Shown here: one piece after another, positions 21,386 to 30,861 of the stretch
How the letters are laid out: every line of letters starts with the position of its first letter
How positions within the stretch are numbered: position 1 is the stretch's first letter
NCBI GenBank assembly: GCA_009760855.2
Contig: WPIO01000098.1
Coordinates: 622,501-686,500, forward strand
Length of the DNA: 64,000 bases
Source of the DNA: Cristatella mucedo
Taxonomy: Eukaryota > Bryozoa > Phylactolaemata > Cristatellidae
Reading direction: 5' to 3'
The notes under the pieces: model-generated
The model's database searches: none
Told to the model about the DNA's origin: nothing
The model's input: the letters and a program-made list of their open reading frames with translations, nothing else
Translations under genes and position numbers: made by a program

Positions 21386-21861
21386 AAAGCAAAGAAGGTC
21401 ATAACTTAAAAATATAAAAAATGTGGGAGTCGTCTCAAGGTTTTAAACACGAAATACTGAATTTGATTTGCATTGTGTAGGGCAAGTGGAAAGTATGGAC
21501 TATTTGAGTGGAAGCTCTAGAAAGATCACTTTTAGAAAATCGAGATAGGCGTAAATAAGCAAGAACTTGTGCTAGTCAAAGCTGCTCTAATGAAATCAGA
21601 TTATCCGCATTATGATGGCACCTTTTTTCTTAAGGATTAGCTTTTGAAGTCGGACATGGATTACTCGTGATAGATGGTCGTACTACCATCGCGAAGATTG
21701 CAAGTGAATTGCTGATGACGGCGTAAATTTATCGAGGCGGTACTTTCTTAAAGGAATTCTTGAAACGCTCTATTAACATAAAAGTCACAATATATTTACA
21801 ATGTATTCAAGGATAAGTCACCTGATTATCATAAAGGCTCCAAAAAAGCACCTGGATACTC

Positions 21862-22812
21862 TAATAATAATAATAATAATATTGCACTTGATAAAGCGCC
21901 CTCAGAGAACTTAATCTCTTTCTAGGCGCTTTACATTTGCTGCAAAGTGATACGCAATAGAATAGTAAGTAAAATCATGCTTGAAAAACAAACAAAATGA
22001 ATAACATGGTTAGGGGTTACATGCACTGGGTCAGCATGCAAATGTGGTTAGTGGCAGCATGAACAGTGTCAGCACACATAAGCACACCAAGGACGAATCA
22101 CAAGGACCCACTAAATGCTGTCTTAAATAGGTATGTTTTTAAGTTTCTTTTAAATGTGGTCAGGTCAGGGGATGTTCTGATGCAGGTCGGGAGGGAGTTC
22201 CAGGCTGTGGGAGCATACGAGCTAAATGCACGGTCTCCAAAGGATTTACGGTTTGTACGAGGTATTTCTAGACTGTTGGATTCCGAAAAGCGAGTGGTAC
22301 GATGCTTGGCCTGATGGGGTAGTATCTCTGACAGATAGGCTGGAGCCATAGAATGAAGAGACCTAAAAGTGAGCGACAAAACCTTGAAGTCAATCCGTTG
22401 CTTGACTGGTAACCAGTGCAGGTCGGCGAGAAGTGGAGTAATGTGGCAACTGCGACGCTCACGACAGACAAGCCTAGCTGCAGAGTTTTGCACCAGCTGC
22501 AATCGCCTGATCGCACATGCTGGTAGGCCAGTAAGCAGTGAGTTGCAGAAGTCGAGACGAGATGTCACGAATGCATGGACCAACTTGGACGAGGTATCCT
22601 TATCTAAACAATCCCTAACTTTAGCAATGTTATGAAGCTGAAAATAGGCTGATTTGACTGTGGAGCTGATGTGGTCGTCTAACGAGAGGTCGCTTTGGAA
22701 TATGACACCTAGATTTCGAGCTGATGCAACTGGAGATATGCTGGCAGAGCCAATTTTGAAAGTCAGCCTTTCCAATTTCTGAATAACACTAGGTTTGCCC
22801 ATAACTACTCTC
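21862..22812 (-). mobile_element. LINE-a copy with open C-terminal frame
   Basis: 5'-truncated copy from (TAA)n through the AAAGCGCC/GGCGCTTT tail hairpin to GCCCATAACTA. The region 22098-22802 stays open for 234 codons and differs from the C-terminal 234 residues of the copy at 30862 at only 9 positions by my count, so both inserted recently. It begins at MGKPSV, beyond the FYADD box, and therefore has no catalytic RT domain. Confidence 0.9.
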
Positions 22813-22966
22813 TAACAAACCTATGAACACAACGGATACGGCCTAAGTAGTTACCAAAGTATTTTCGCAGAAAAACTTCTGATAGCAGAGCTATTGCTTG
22901 TTTACTCTCCTAGAGGGGTAGTTCCTAATTTTTAAAATTTAAGTTCTGTGAATGGAGACGCCTTTG

Positions 22967-23049
22967 CTGACGCCGTGGGGGCGTCGTCTTTTTCATAACA
23001 GTAGCTCATATATTAAAAAAACCGCCACGTTCTCACGGAGCAAGGCGTA
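22967..23049. ncRNA. Array hairpin B1-4
   Basis: CTGACGCCGTGGGGGCGTCG pairs with CGCCACGTTCTCACGGAGC and GGCGTA. The inner stem (AACAG against TATTA) is weak; the lower stem is well paired. Confidence 0.5.
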
Positions 23050-23862
23050 CGCCTGTAGCTCAGCTATGCAATGTGTTTTAAATGTTTCAGATGTAAATGC
23101 AGGAATGGGAAGCTATAAATCATTCATGAGATTTCTATTGATTGCTAAGGAATTTACAATTTACCTCCCATGCTCCTCTTTTAGTCGTCCAATCTGCAAG
23201 CATAGCCGTAGCGGTTCACGGACATCCGTTATGCCCTAAAACGAGGAACCTCGGGAAGCGGCTTTCAGGTGCATTTCTAATACACGCAGGCATGCATACA
23301 GTGGCACGACACGAAAAGAAGTTGAAGAGCACCGTGTTTTATAATGGAAGTTTCGTGTCCTTGGCTTGAAGAGTTCTTTTCGACAGCTACGGAAGATCCA
23401 AGGATACAACGACTTCATAAAGTGTATAATAGCTGTCTCCCAGCACAAAAATTGGTCGGCGAAGCTAAGTGAATTTTTCGCGAAGAGATAGGCTTACTTA
23501 CATTAAAAGTTGGTTGGTCGCTCGGAAACGCCGATAGATGGTCTTAAATGTAGCGGGTTTTTCATAAAACTGAACAAGCAAAGGCCACGGTGGCAGTAGG
23601 GCAATAACCTTCAATGTGACCTGCAAGACGCATTGTCAGCTTCAGGGCGAGAGAACTTGGGTTAAGCTCGCATTTGGGAGAATTTGCAGCTTGAGTCTCA
23701 ACTTTATCAGGAGGACATGGCATTCAGAACATGCAAGAACAAAAATTGACCTTGACACGCAAACAATCGCATCTTTAAGTTACTAAGTCTAGTTATTGTC
23801 CGTGAAATTTTTTTTTATTCAGCCAGTTGGTGATGCAGCTCATCTATACCCCAACAAAAGAT

Positions 23863-23927
23863 GGGACAATTGAGACAGTAGAGATATAAGTAGAGACAAC
23901 GTCTCAATATCATCAGAACGTTCTCTT
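23863..23927. ncRNA. Array hairpin A1-3
   Basis: AATTGAGAC pairs with GTCTCAAT as in 21324, but the 5' outer arm reads AAAAGATGGGAC in place of AAGAACGTTGGGA, so only the upper stem is good. GTAGAGA is duplicated in the loop. Confidence 0.4.
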
Positions 23928-24374
23928 AAATCAAAGAAGGTCGTGGCTTGAAGGACAAAATATTGTGAGAATTATTTTAAGGTTTAAAACATGAAATATT
24001 GATGAGGATTCGTACCTGGACCTACAAGCCCGAAGTTTTGACTATTTGTGTAAAAGCTATGAACAACTTATTTTCAGAAAATTGGGATAGATTCAAAGTA
24101 AATAGAAAATTGCCACATGCAAGTCTGCTGTAATCAACTCATATTTTTCAAGTTTCAATGAAACGACGTTCCCTTAAAGACTAGATTTCGAAGATGGACA
24201 TGCGTGCTCGGGATATATGACCATATTACAACCGTGAAGATTTGAAGGGAATGCTAACGCTCAAATGAATTTTATTGAATTATACTTACGGATTCATTAC
24301 CTAAGTTTTAGAATATTTGTGACATTATGAGAGTTGCCCAAATTAAGATTCTATCGATAATTTTATAGCGATGC

Positions 24375-24505
24375 AATATAATATAATATAATTAATTGTA
24401 TGGCGCCCTGGGAGAACTTAATCTTTATTCCGTCGCTTTGCATACGCAGCGATGCTCGACACCACAATCTCGGCTACACCTCGGTCGGGGCGAGCACATT
24501 TTCAA
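24375..24505 (-). mobile_element. S1 SINE, array-borne copy 1
   Basis: (ATAAT)n-like tail, then GGCGCCCTGGGAGAACTTAA and a decayed tRNA-like head (TGCTCGCCCCGACCGAGGTG on the minus strand). Same flanks as the copies near 41900, 48820 and 54830, so one ancestral insertion was multiplied with the array. The B box is damaged (GTGGTGTCGAGC). Confidence 0.7.
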
Positions 24506-24712
24506 AAAGTTATTGACCTAATTATTATGACGATTTCAAAAATCAGTTAGAAATTAAGTAACGACACTGTAGGCACAACGGATTTAGCTTTAGCCATTAA
24601 TAAAATAATTCAGCAAAGAAATATCGGGTGCAAGAGCGATTGTCTATTCATTCACCTAAAAACTAACTCCAAATCTGTGGATAAAGGAATTTTAAAAACG
24701 GAGCCGCTTATC

Positions 24713-24792
24713 CTTACACCGAAAGAGCTTGGTGGTGTTCCTAACAGCAGATATATTGTTAAAAAACCGCCAAGCTCTCACGAAGTAGGCGA
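24713..24792. ncRNA. Array hairpin B2-1
   Basis: GAGCTTGGTGGT pairs with ACCGCCAAGCTC (11 Watson-Crick plus one wobble in plus-strand RNA); CTAACAG/TTGTTA extends the stem to a loop around CAGATATA. One of the strongest family-B hairpins. Confidence 0.55.
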
Positions 24793-25561
24793 ACAGCTTC
24801 AGTTCACCGAAAACCTGATGTAAATGTATTTCATTAGCTGGAAGTGGGGCTATTACTCATTCATTCAATTCATTTATTGCTGAGAAAATTATAATTTAAC
24901 TAAATTGCTCCTCTACTGGGAGTCAAATCAGCAAGTATAGCCACATCGTTTGAGGAATATCAGTTGAGCCTAAAATATCGCATAGTAGCCAGCGGCTTGA
25001 AGGCTCAGAACCAATATGCACTGGCATACTTTCAGTGGCACGACATGAACAAAAAATTGGAGAGCGCCCGACGTGAAGGTAAAACATTCTTATGCTTGGC
25101 GTGAAGAAGTCTTTACGACAGCAAAGGAAAATAAAAGGCTACCCATAATCCCTCTAGTGTAAAGAAACTGCCACACAATGCTAAAACAGCAGATATATAG
25201 TCCAGTATGCTAATTTTCGCAAGCAAACCCCACGTGGCTCAAACAGCAAAGATCAACTAATGCCTAGTGGGGACTTTCAGTGCAACAGCTAAACTAAAGC
25301 GTTACTTGGGCAAAGAAAACCGAGCGTTAATCAGCATTGCAAAATTGATTTTCACATCTTATGGAGGCGATCATCTTGTCGTAAGGCAAGTAAGAGCGGT
25401 CTAACAAAAGTCAGAGCTACATCTGGCAGCGTAGAAGGAGAGATCTTTAGTAAAACTGGGTAGCGCTTAGGAAAGCTGAGAAGTGCTATCGTCAATTTAA
25501 CTTCCGGCAAGTAAGAGTCATTACAGAGGAAAGTATCTAGTTCTAAAAGGGTTAGGCTTAT

Positions 25562-25643
25562 CCCTACACCATGAGAGCACCAGGGTTGCCTAGCAGCAGA
25601 TTCAATGCTAGAAACACTAGGCGCTCACACGAAGCAAGGCACG
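25562..25643. ncRNA. Array hairpin B3-1
   Basis: ATGAGAGCACCAGGG faces CACTAGGCGCTCACAC, and CTAGCAG pairs with ATGCTAG around CAGATTCA. The flank AAGCAAGGCAC follows as in all B3 copies. Confidence 0.5.
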
Positions 25644-25916
25644 AGGCTTCGAACTAGTGAAAAAAAAGTAACACACGTTTAAATTCAAACAAGAAACAAT
25701 TTGGTGTACAAGCATTAGCTTGGCTAATGGCTGAATAATTTCGGAATGAATGCAAGTTATCGCTCATTGGCAACGCACTGTATGCGTTTACTAGAACTAA
25801 TCTTATAGGTAGGTCACTTATGGTTTTTGGATTTAAATAAAAAAGCGTTACCATCGATGCTTTCAAAGAAGTAACAGCGAGTAAGCTAGTGCATTTTAGA
25901 TCATTCTACGCCTCTT

Positions 25917-26963
25917 AATAATAAAAATAATAATAATAATTCACTTGATAAAGCGCCCTCAGAGAACTCAATCTCTCTCTAGGCGCTTTACATTTGCTGT
26001 AAAGTGAAATGCAATTGAATGGTAAGTAAAATCATGCTTGAAAAACAAACGAGATGAATAATATGGTTAGGGGTGACATGCACAGGGTCAGCATGCAAAT
26101 GTGGTTGGTGGCAGCATGCACAGTGTCAGCACGCATAAGCACGTGAATGACGAATCACAGGGACCCACTAAATGCTGTCCTAAATAGGTGTGTTTTTAGT
26201 TCCTTTTAAATGTGGTCAGGTCAGGGAATGTTTTGACGTAGGTCAGGAGGGAGTTCCAGGCTTTGGGAGCATATGAACTAAATGCACGGTCTCCAAAGGA
26301 TTTAAGGTTTGTATGAGGTATTTCTAGACTGTTGGATTCCGAGAAGCGGGTGGTACGATGCTTGGCCTGATGGGGTAGTATATCTGACAGATAGGCTGGA
26401 GCCATAGAATGAAGGGACCTAAAAGTGAGCGACAAAACCTTGAAGTCAATCCGTTGCTTGACTGGTAGCCAGTGCATATCGGCAAAAAGTGGAGTAATGT
26501 GGCAACTGCGATGCTCACGACAGACAAGCCTAGCTGCAGAGTTTTGCACCAGCTGCAATCGCCTGATCGCACATCCTGGTAGGCCAGTAAGCAGTGAGTT
26601 GCAGAAGTCGAGACGGGATGTCACGAATGCATGAACTAACTTGGACGTGGTATCTTTATCTAAACAAGCCTGAATTTTAGCAATGTTGTGAAGCTGAAAA
26701 TAGGCGGATTTGACCGTGGAGCTGATATGGTCGTCTAACGAGAGGTCGCTTTGGAATATGACGCCTAGATTCCGAGCTGATTCGACAGGAGATATGCTGG
26801 CAGAGCCAATTTTGAGAGTCAGCCTTTCCAATCTCTGGATCACACTGGGTTTGCCCATAACTAGTAAGTTAGTTTTACCATCGTTAAGCTTTAGAAAATT
26901 TGCTGCCATCCATGTGCGGATGTCATCAATGCATGCAGCTAGTGAGTTGACAGAATTTCCTAG
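25917..26963 (-). mobile_element. LINE-a copy, 5'-truncated
   Basis: Runs from (TAATAA)n through the tail hairpin to GAGTTGACAGAATTTC. The frame 26196-26909 is open for 237 codons from AANFLKLNDGKTNLL onward but lacks the catalytic FYADD region. It is more diverged from 30862 than the 21862 copy is (for example ADMHWLPVKQ for ADLHWLPVKQ), and its open frame ends short of the usual C-terminus. It sits immediately before the fossil LINE of the array. Confidence 0.9.
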
Positions 26964-26983
26964 TGAATGCTGAGATTATGATA

Positions 26984-28005
26984 ATACTATATTTGTATAG
27001 TGCCATAAAGAAGCTCTATTGTTGAGACTCTATGTTAAGTTAGTTTCAAAGGAAGAATGATCGAAAGATTTTTGGTAGCAAGCTTAATGGCAACAAGCAT
27101 AACATGTTTAGATATGGCATGCCCAGGGTTAGCCTGCAAATATGGCTAGTGGCAACATGCACAGTGTCAGCACGCCAATACACATAAACGCCGAATCACG
27201 AACCTGCCAATTTATTAAAAAACAAGTGGATGCAGTTTTGCTTCTTTTTGGATATCTTCAATTAAGAGGATGTCGTTATGCCAATAGGAAGTGAATGCCA
27301 TTATTTGTGTGCATACGATCTAAACTTGTTGAGACAGGATTCGAAAATGCCAGGTCCATTTTTGACGGAGACCGCTATCTCAGCCAACCAAAATTAGTGG
27401 CACAGTGTGTAACTGATAGTACGTAGACTTTATCACGGACCTGATTGCTCGTTAAGTTAAATTTCACTTTGGAATAAAACATTTAGGTTTCGTGCAGATA
27501 ACAGGAGACATTCTGATATAGATAATTTTTAGAGGCAAGTTTAGCAACATGTGGACCACTCTTAGTTTTCCCATAACTTGTCAATAGGTTTTACCATAAT
27601 TCCGTTTAAGAAAGCGTGCTGCCTTTGAATTGCGGGTGTCATCACCACATACAGCAAGAGAGTTGACAACATGTGGCGTACTTTACAATAGGGAGTGATT
27701 AAAGCCAAGGTACAACTGAATGTCATCTGAACAGAAATGTGAGCCTATGTTGTGCCTGAAAATTACATCGGCATCAGGAACAGAACAGACCATGAGAAGA
27801 ACAGGACGAAACACACTCACGAGGTACCGCATACGTAAGTTGCTCCTCGGGTGACCATAGCTCACATCTATACTCGCGAGTATCTCACGCACTTTAAACA
27901 TCGTAAGGCTGTGACCATGATGCCAAGGCCAGTGAAAAGGTGCTTGAGAAGAACCTGGTTATCGATAGTATTAAATAAAAATACGACGGCTTGCAAACTG
28001 AGTAC
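26984..28005 (-). mobile_element. Fossil LINE fragment, array-borne copy 1
   Basis: Diverged relative of LINE-a in minus orientation: ATGCACAGTGTCAGCACGCC, GAGTGATTAAAGCCAAGGTA and GTACAACTGAATGTCATCTG mark the 3' UTR and the region around YADDTQLY. No frame survives. The same fragment in the same monomer context occurs at 42776, 50395 (short) and 56788. Confidence 0.75.
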
Positions 28006-28135
28006 CTCTCTAATTGCTTGAAGTCTTCTTCATCTGTCTCTATAAAAGAATTTGCAATTACGTAGCTACGCCGACATTTGTCGCTATTTAGTGCGTGTAC
28101 TTAAATGCTTCGAGTAGAACGACAGTACTAAGCTA

Positions 28136-28671
28136 AGCAGCTGGTTAACCATATTGAAAAGAATGGAATGCCAGAAACATTTCAATCAGATTTCACGATG
28201 AAGCACTCCACTAAAACTGCTCTCCTCCGTGCTAAAAGTGACATTCTACCCGGAAACGATGACAGGAACGTCTCTGCACTAGCTCTGCTAGATCTTACAG
28301 CTGCCTTCGGCAACATTGATCACGATGCTCTACTTGAAGGATTGCGAAAAACTATTGGTATGGCAAATGAGGGACTTGTGTGGTCTAAACCATACTTGTC
28401 TGATTGTGTTTAATCCGTGCCGTGTAGGGGTCAGGTCTCACACGCAAGACGGGTCACCTGCGAAGTCCCTCAAGGGTCAGCACTCGGTCCCTCGCTGTTC
28501 TCCAATTATACACAACCTCTGCGAAAAGTAATTGAAGCCCATGGAAAAGGATATCACCTTCATGACGACGATGCTCAGCTGTATTTGTCATTCAAACCGT
28601 CGTAATCTGCTGCAGCATCTGAGAAACTGAATGCTAGCCTTGCTGACATTCGATCCTGGATGTCGGAAAAT
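28136..28671 (+). mobile_element. LINE-b fragment: reverse-transcriptase pseudogene
   Basis: Frame pieces NDDRNVSALALLDLTAAF and GNIDHDALLEGL cover motif A (first catalytic Asp kept), then VPQGSALGPSLF in another frame for the PQG block and YHLHDDDAQLYLSF where FYADD is changed. A frameshift and TAA stop after SDCV separate them. Homologous to 7213-8077 and less decayed. Truncated at its 3' side by an S2 SINE. Confidence 0.8.
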
Positions 28672-28757
28672 TACCCACCGCGGAAATTGAACCCAAAACC
28701 TCGGGACCGGGGTTATGGAAGCAAATGCCTTACCAAGTGCGCCATCACGGCTCACCA
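28672..28757 (-). mobile_element. S2 SINE head, truncated
   Basis: Only the tRNA-like head remains: on the minus strand GTGAGCCGTGATGGCGCACT, GTAAGGCATTTGC and the B-box-like GGGTTCAATTTCC. The body and 3' tail expected before 28672 are missing, and the break coincides with the end of the LINE-b fragment. Confidence 0.7.
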
Positions 28758-29087
28758 ACCACTACATAGTAGAGTCTATTCGAGTATCTAGGTTCCGATT
28801 AGCTTACTTTCAGGCATTGTAGATAAAAATAAATATCTACAAACTGAAAATAACCTGTATTAAGATAAGGGAGTCTGATATTCCTAGTTGAGCTGAATAC
28901 TTCTATACTGTATGGCTAACTTACAAAGTCGTAAAGACACTGCTGCTGGTCATAATGAAATGAACGGCTGCAAATGTGATTTGATCAAGCATGCTTACAC
29001 TAATTGGGATCATACGAACTTCACAAAACCTCTCCTAGGTTCTAGTATTACATAGTGGATCACATTAATTTAAGACACCAGCAAGAG
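28758..29087. repeat. Array segment (downstream part of an A2 monomer)
   Basis: ATCTAGGTTCCGATTAGC, GGGAGTCTGATATTCCTAG and AAAGTCGTAAAGACACTGC match the post-A2 region at 44080-44350. The A2 hairpin itself is absent, replaced by the LINE-b/S2 insertion. Confidence 0.65.
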
Positions 29088-29150
29088 TGTTAAAAGTGCG
29101 TAGAAAGAAATTGAGTTATCTGATGCCGCATTGTCAAGTGTATTAATATT
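29088..29150 (+). mobile_element. LINE 3' tail relic (plus strand), copy 1
   Basis: AAAAGTGCGTAGAAAGAAAT...TCAAGTGTATTAATATTA is the sense LINE-a type tail. A paralogous relic lies at 44385-44460 at the same point of the monomer (after GACACCAGCAAGAGTGTT), so it was there before duplication. Confidence 0.65.
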
Positions 29151-29881
29151 ATTATTACTAATAATATTGCACTTGATAAAGCGCCCTCAGAGAACTCAAT
29201 CTCTCTCTAGGCGCTTTACATATGCTGCAAAGTGATATGCGATAGAATCGTTAGTAAAATCATGCTTGAAAAACAAACAAAATGAATAATATGGTTAGGG
29301 GTGACATGCACTGGGTCAGCATGCAAATGTGGTTAGTGGCAGCATGAACAGTGTCAGCACGCATAAGCACATCAAGGACGAATCACAGGGACCCACTAAA
29401 TGCTGTCCTAAATAGGTGTGTTTTTAAGTTTCTTTTAAATGTGGTCAGGTCAGGGGATGTTCTGACGCAGGTCAGGAGGGAGTTCCAGGCTTTGGGAGCA
29501 TATGAACTAAATGCACGGTCTCCAAAGGATTTAAGGTTTGTACGAGGTATTTCTAGACTGTTGGATTCCGAAAAGCCAGTGGTACGATGCTTGGCCTGAT
29601 GGGGTAGTATCTCTGACAGATAGGCTGGAGCCATAGAATGAAGAGACCTAAAAGTGAGCGACAAAACCTTGAAGTCAATCCGTTGCTTGACTGGTAACCA
29701 GTGCAGGTCGGCGAGAAGTGGAGTAATGTGGCAACTGCGACGCTCCCGACAGACAAGCCTAGCTGCAGAGTTTTGCACCAGCTGCAATCGCCTGATCGCA
29801 CATGCTGGTAGGCCAGTAAGCAGTGAGTTGCAGAAGTCGAGATGGGATGTCACGAATGCATGGACCAACTTGGACGTGGTA
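29151..29881 (-). mobile_element. LINE-a copy inserted tail-to-tail in an older tail
   Basis: Starts in the ATT/TAA run of the plus-strand relic and continues with the tail hairpin, 3' UTR and C-terminal coding region to ACTTGGACGTGGTA. An open frame at 29383-29868 (161 codons, HAFVTSHLDFCNSL onward) is close to the 30862 copy. 5'-truncated, no RT domain. Confidence 0.9.
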
Positions 29882-30861
29882 CTAAGATTTAAGTACTTGG
29901 CTAAAGAACCACAAGCAAACTAGAAACGTCTTAAGTCATTAACAGAATTATGGTCCTCGAGCATTCTACGTTAGAAGCGCCAGTGTCAATTAATCTTCTT
30001 GAGAATAGGAAATCCTAATTTGAAAAAGGTAAAGTTCTCTAATCGCACGTGTCCTTATACCGTGAGAACGCTGGGATTTAGTAGCAACAAATATAACGCT
30101 ACCAAAGCTCGGCGTTCTCAAGAGGCATGGCGCAAAGCTGCAATACAATCAAAAAACAACAAAATTCGGCATCAAATACAATGCACTGTGCATAGAAACA
30201 GCAGCGATAAAATTGACTGAATATTTTTAGAAAATATTAAAATCATCAATAATGGATACAGCACTGTATGAGTTTGCGTGCAATAAAATCACAAAAGAGT
30301 GGCAGGCAAGTTTGCTATTCCAATAATACAATAATATTTACCGTAGATGATTTCAGCAGCAGTAAAAGCGAGGCAGGTGATGCATTCTTAAAATCATGTC
30401 AAGCATCTTGCATTCAAAATCTGGCCGTTTAATTTCACACGATGGTTCGCATAATCATATGTTCACAATCACTGCAGTCTTAATTGATAATTTGACTAAA
30501 GAACCTGCAAGAACGTTGTATCAGCATTGTTAGTCATTCGCACTGGGTAACTAGAATGCTAATATAAGAAAACTAGTACCGTTTCTAAAGATCATTCAGC
30601 ACCACGTAAAAAATGTTGGCATGAAGGCCAGACTTTATTTCCCTACCGTTTATTCGTGGTGGCACTGTACAGGGCGGTAGTCAAGATCACATTATTTTCT
30701 CATGATCAATCGCAGATGACAGACAGCCCATGGCCTTTGGCACTCTTTCGTAATGACCACCTAAACAATTAATATATGCATTGCCCATTACAGAAGGCCG
30801 CATTACTATCGTGAAGATTGCAAGTGATAGCTAAGGCCTAATGCAATTGATTGAGGTCATA
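29882..30861. repeat. Array segment with B4 hairpin
   Basis: Continues the monomer interrupted at 29087 (CTAAAGAACCACAAGCAAAC matches GAAAGAACCGCAAGTAAAC at 44475). Hairpin B4 at 30053. The end, AAGATTGCAAGTGATAGC to GATTGAGGTCAT, leads into the LINE-a insertion. Confidence 0.7.
30053..30136. ncRNA. Array hairpin B4-3
   Basis: GAGAACGCTGGG pairs with CTCGGCGTTCTC (two wobbles in plus-strand RNA) and GTAGC with GCTAC. The inner pair is G-C where most copies have C-G (CTAGC/GCTAG): both partners changed together. Confidence 0.55.

Larger units (their letters stand above)
17466..21861. repeat. Array segment with two A1 and one B1 hairpins
   Basis: Blocks at 17500-17800 (CTCGGTCAGTCAAACTGG) and 20520-20700 are paralogous, as are 17935-18060 and 20970-21110. 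Hairpins lie at 18525, 19218 and 21324. Between 19930 and 20460 is a G+C-richer part (GACAGTCAGATGGAGATC, AAGAGCTGAGCCGCGCACCG, GGAGTCACCCTGCGGAGC) that recurs at 38930-40200 and 46810-47400. A LINE-a 3' end is inserted at 18236. Minus-strand donor-like words occur at 18129-18137, 20963-20971 and 21167-21174. Confidence 0.7.
22813..25916. repeat. Array segment with B1, A1, B2 and B3 hairpins
   Basis: Hairpins at 22967, 23863, 24713 and 25562 with spacings of about 0.89, 0.86 and 0.85 kb. Minus-strand donor-like CTTACTTAC lies at 23493-23501. From about 23830 this is the first copy of the higher-order unit that recurs at 41.3, 48.3 and 54.2 kb. Confidence 0.75.

Noticed and set aside
22268-22635. 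Other open frames overlapping the LINE-a copies on either strand (also at 26324, 29553, 29654, 31270, 31371, 32673)
   Set aside because: They recur at the same place in every LINE-a copy and are alternative-frame shadows of the conserved ORF2 C-terminus.
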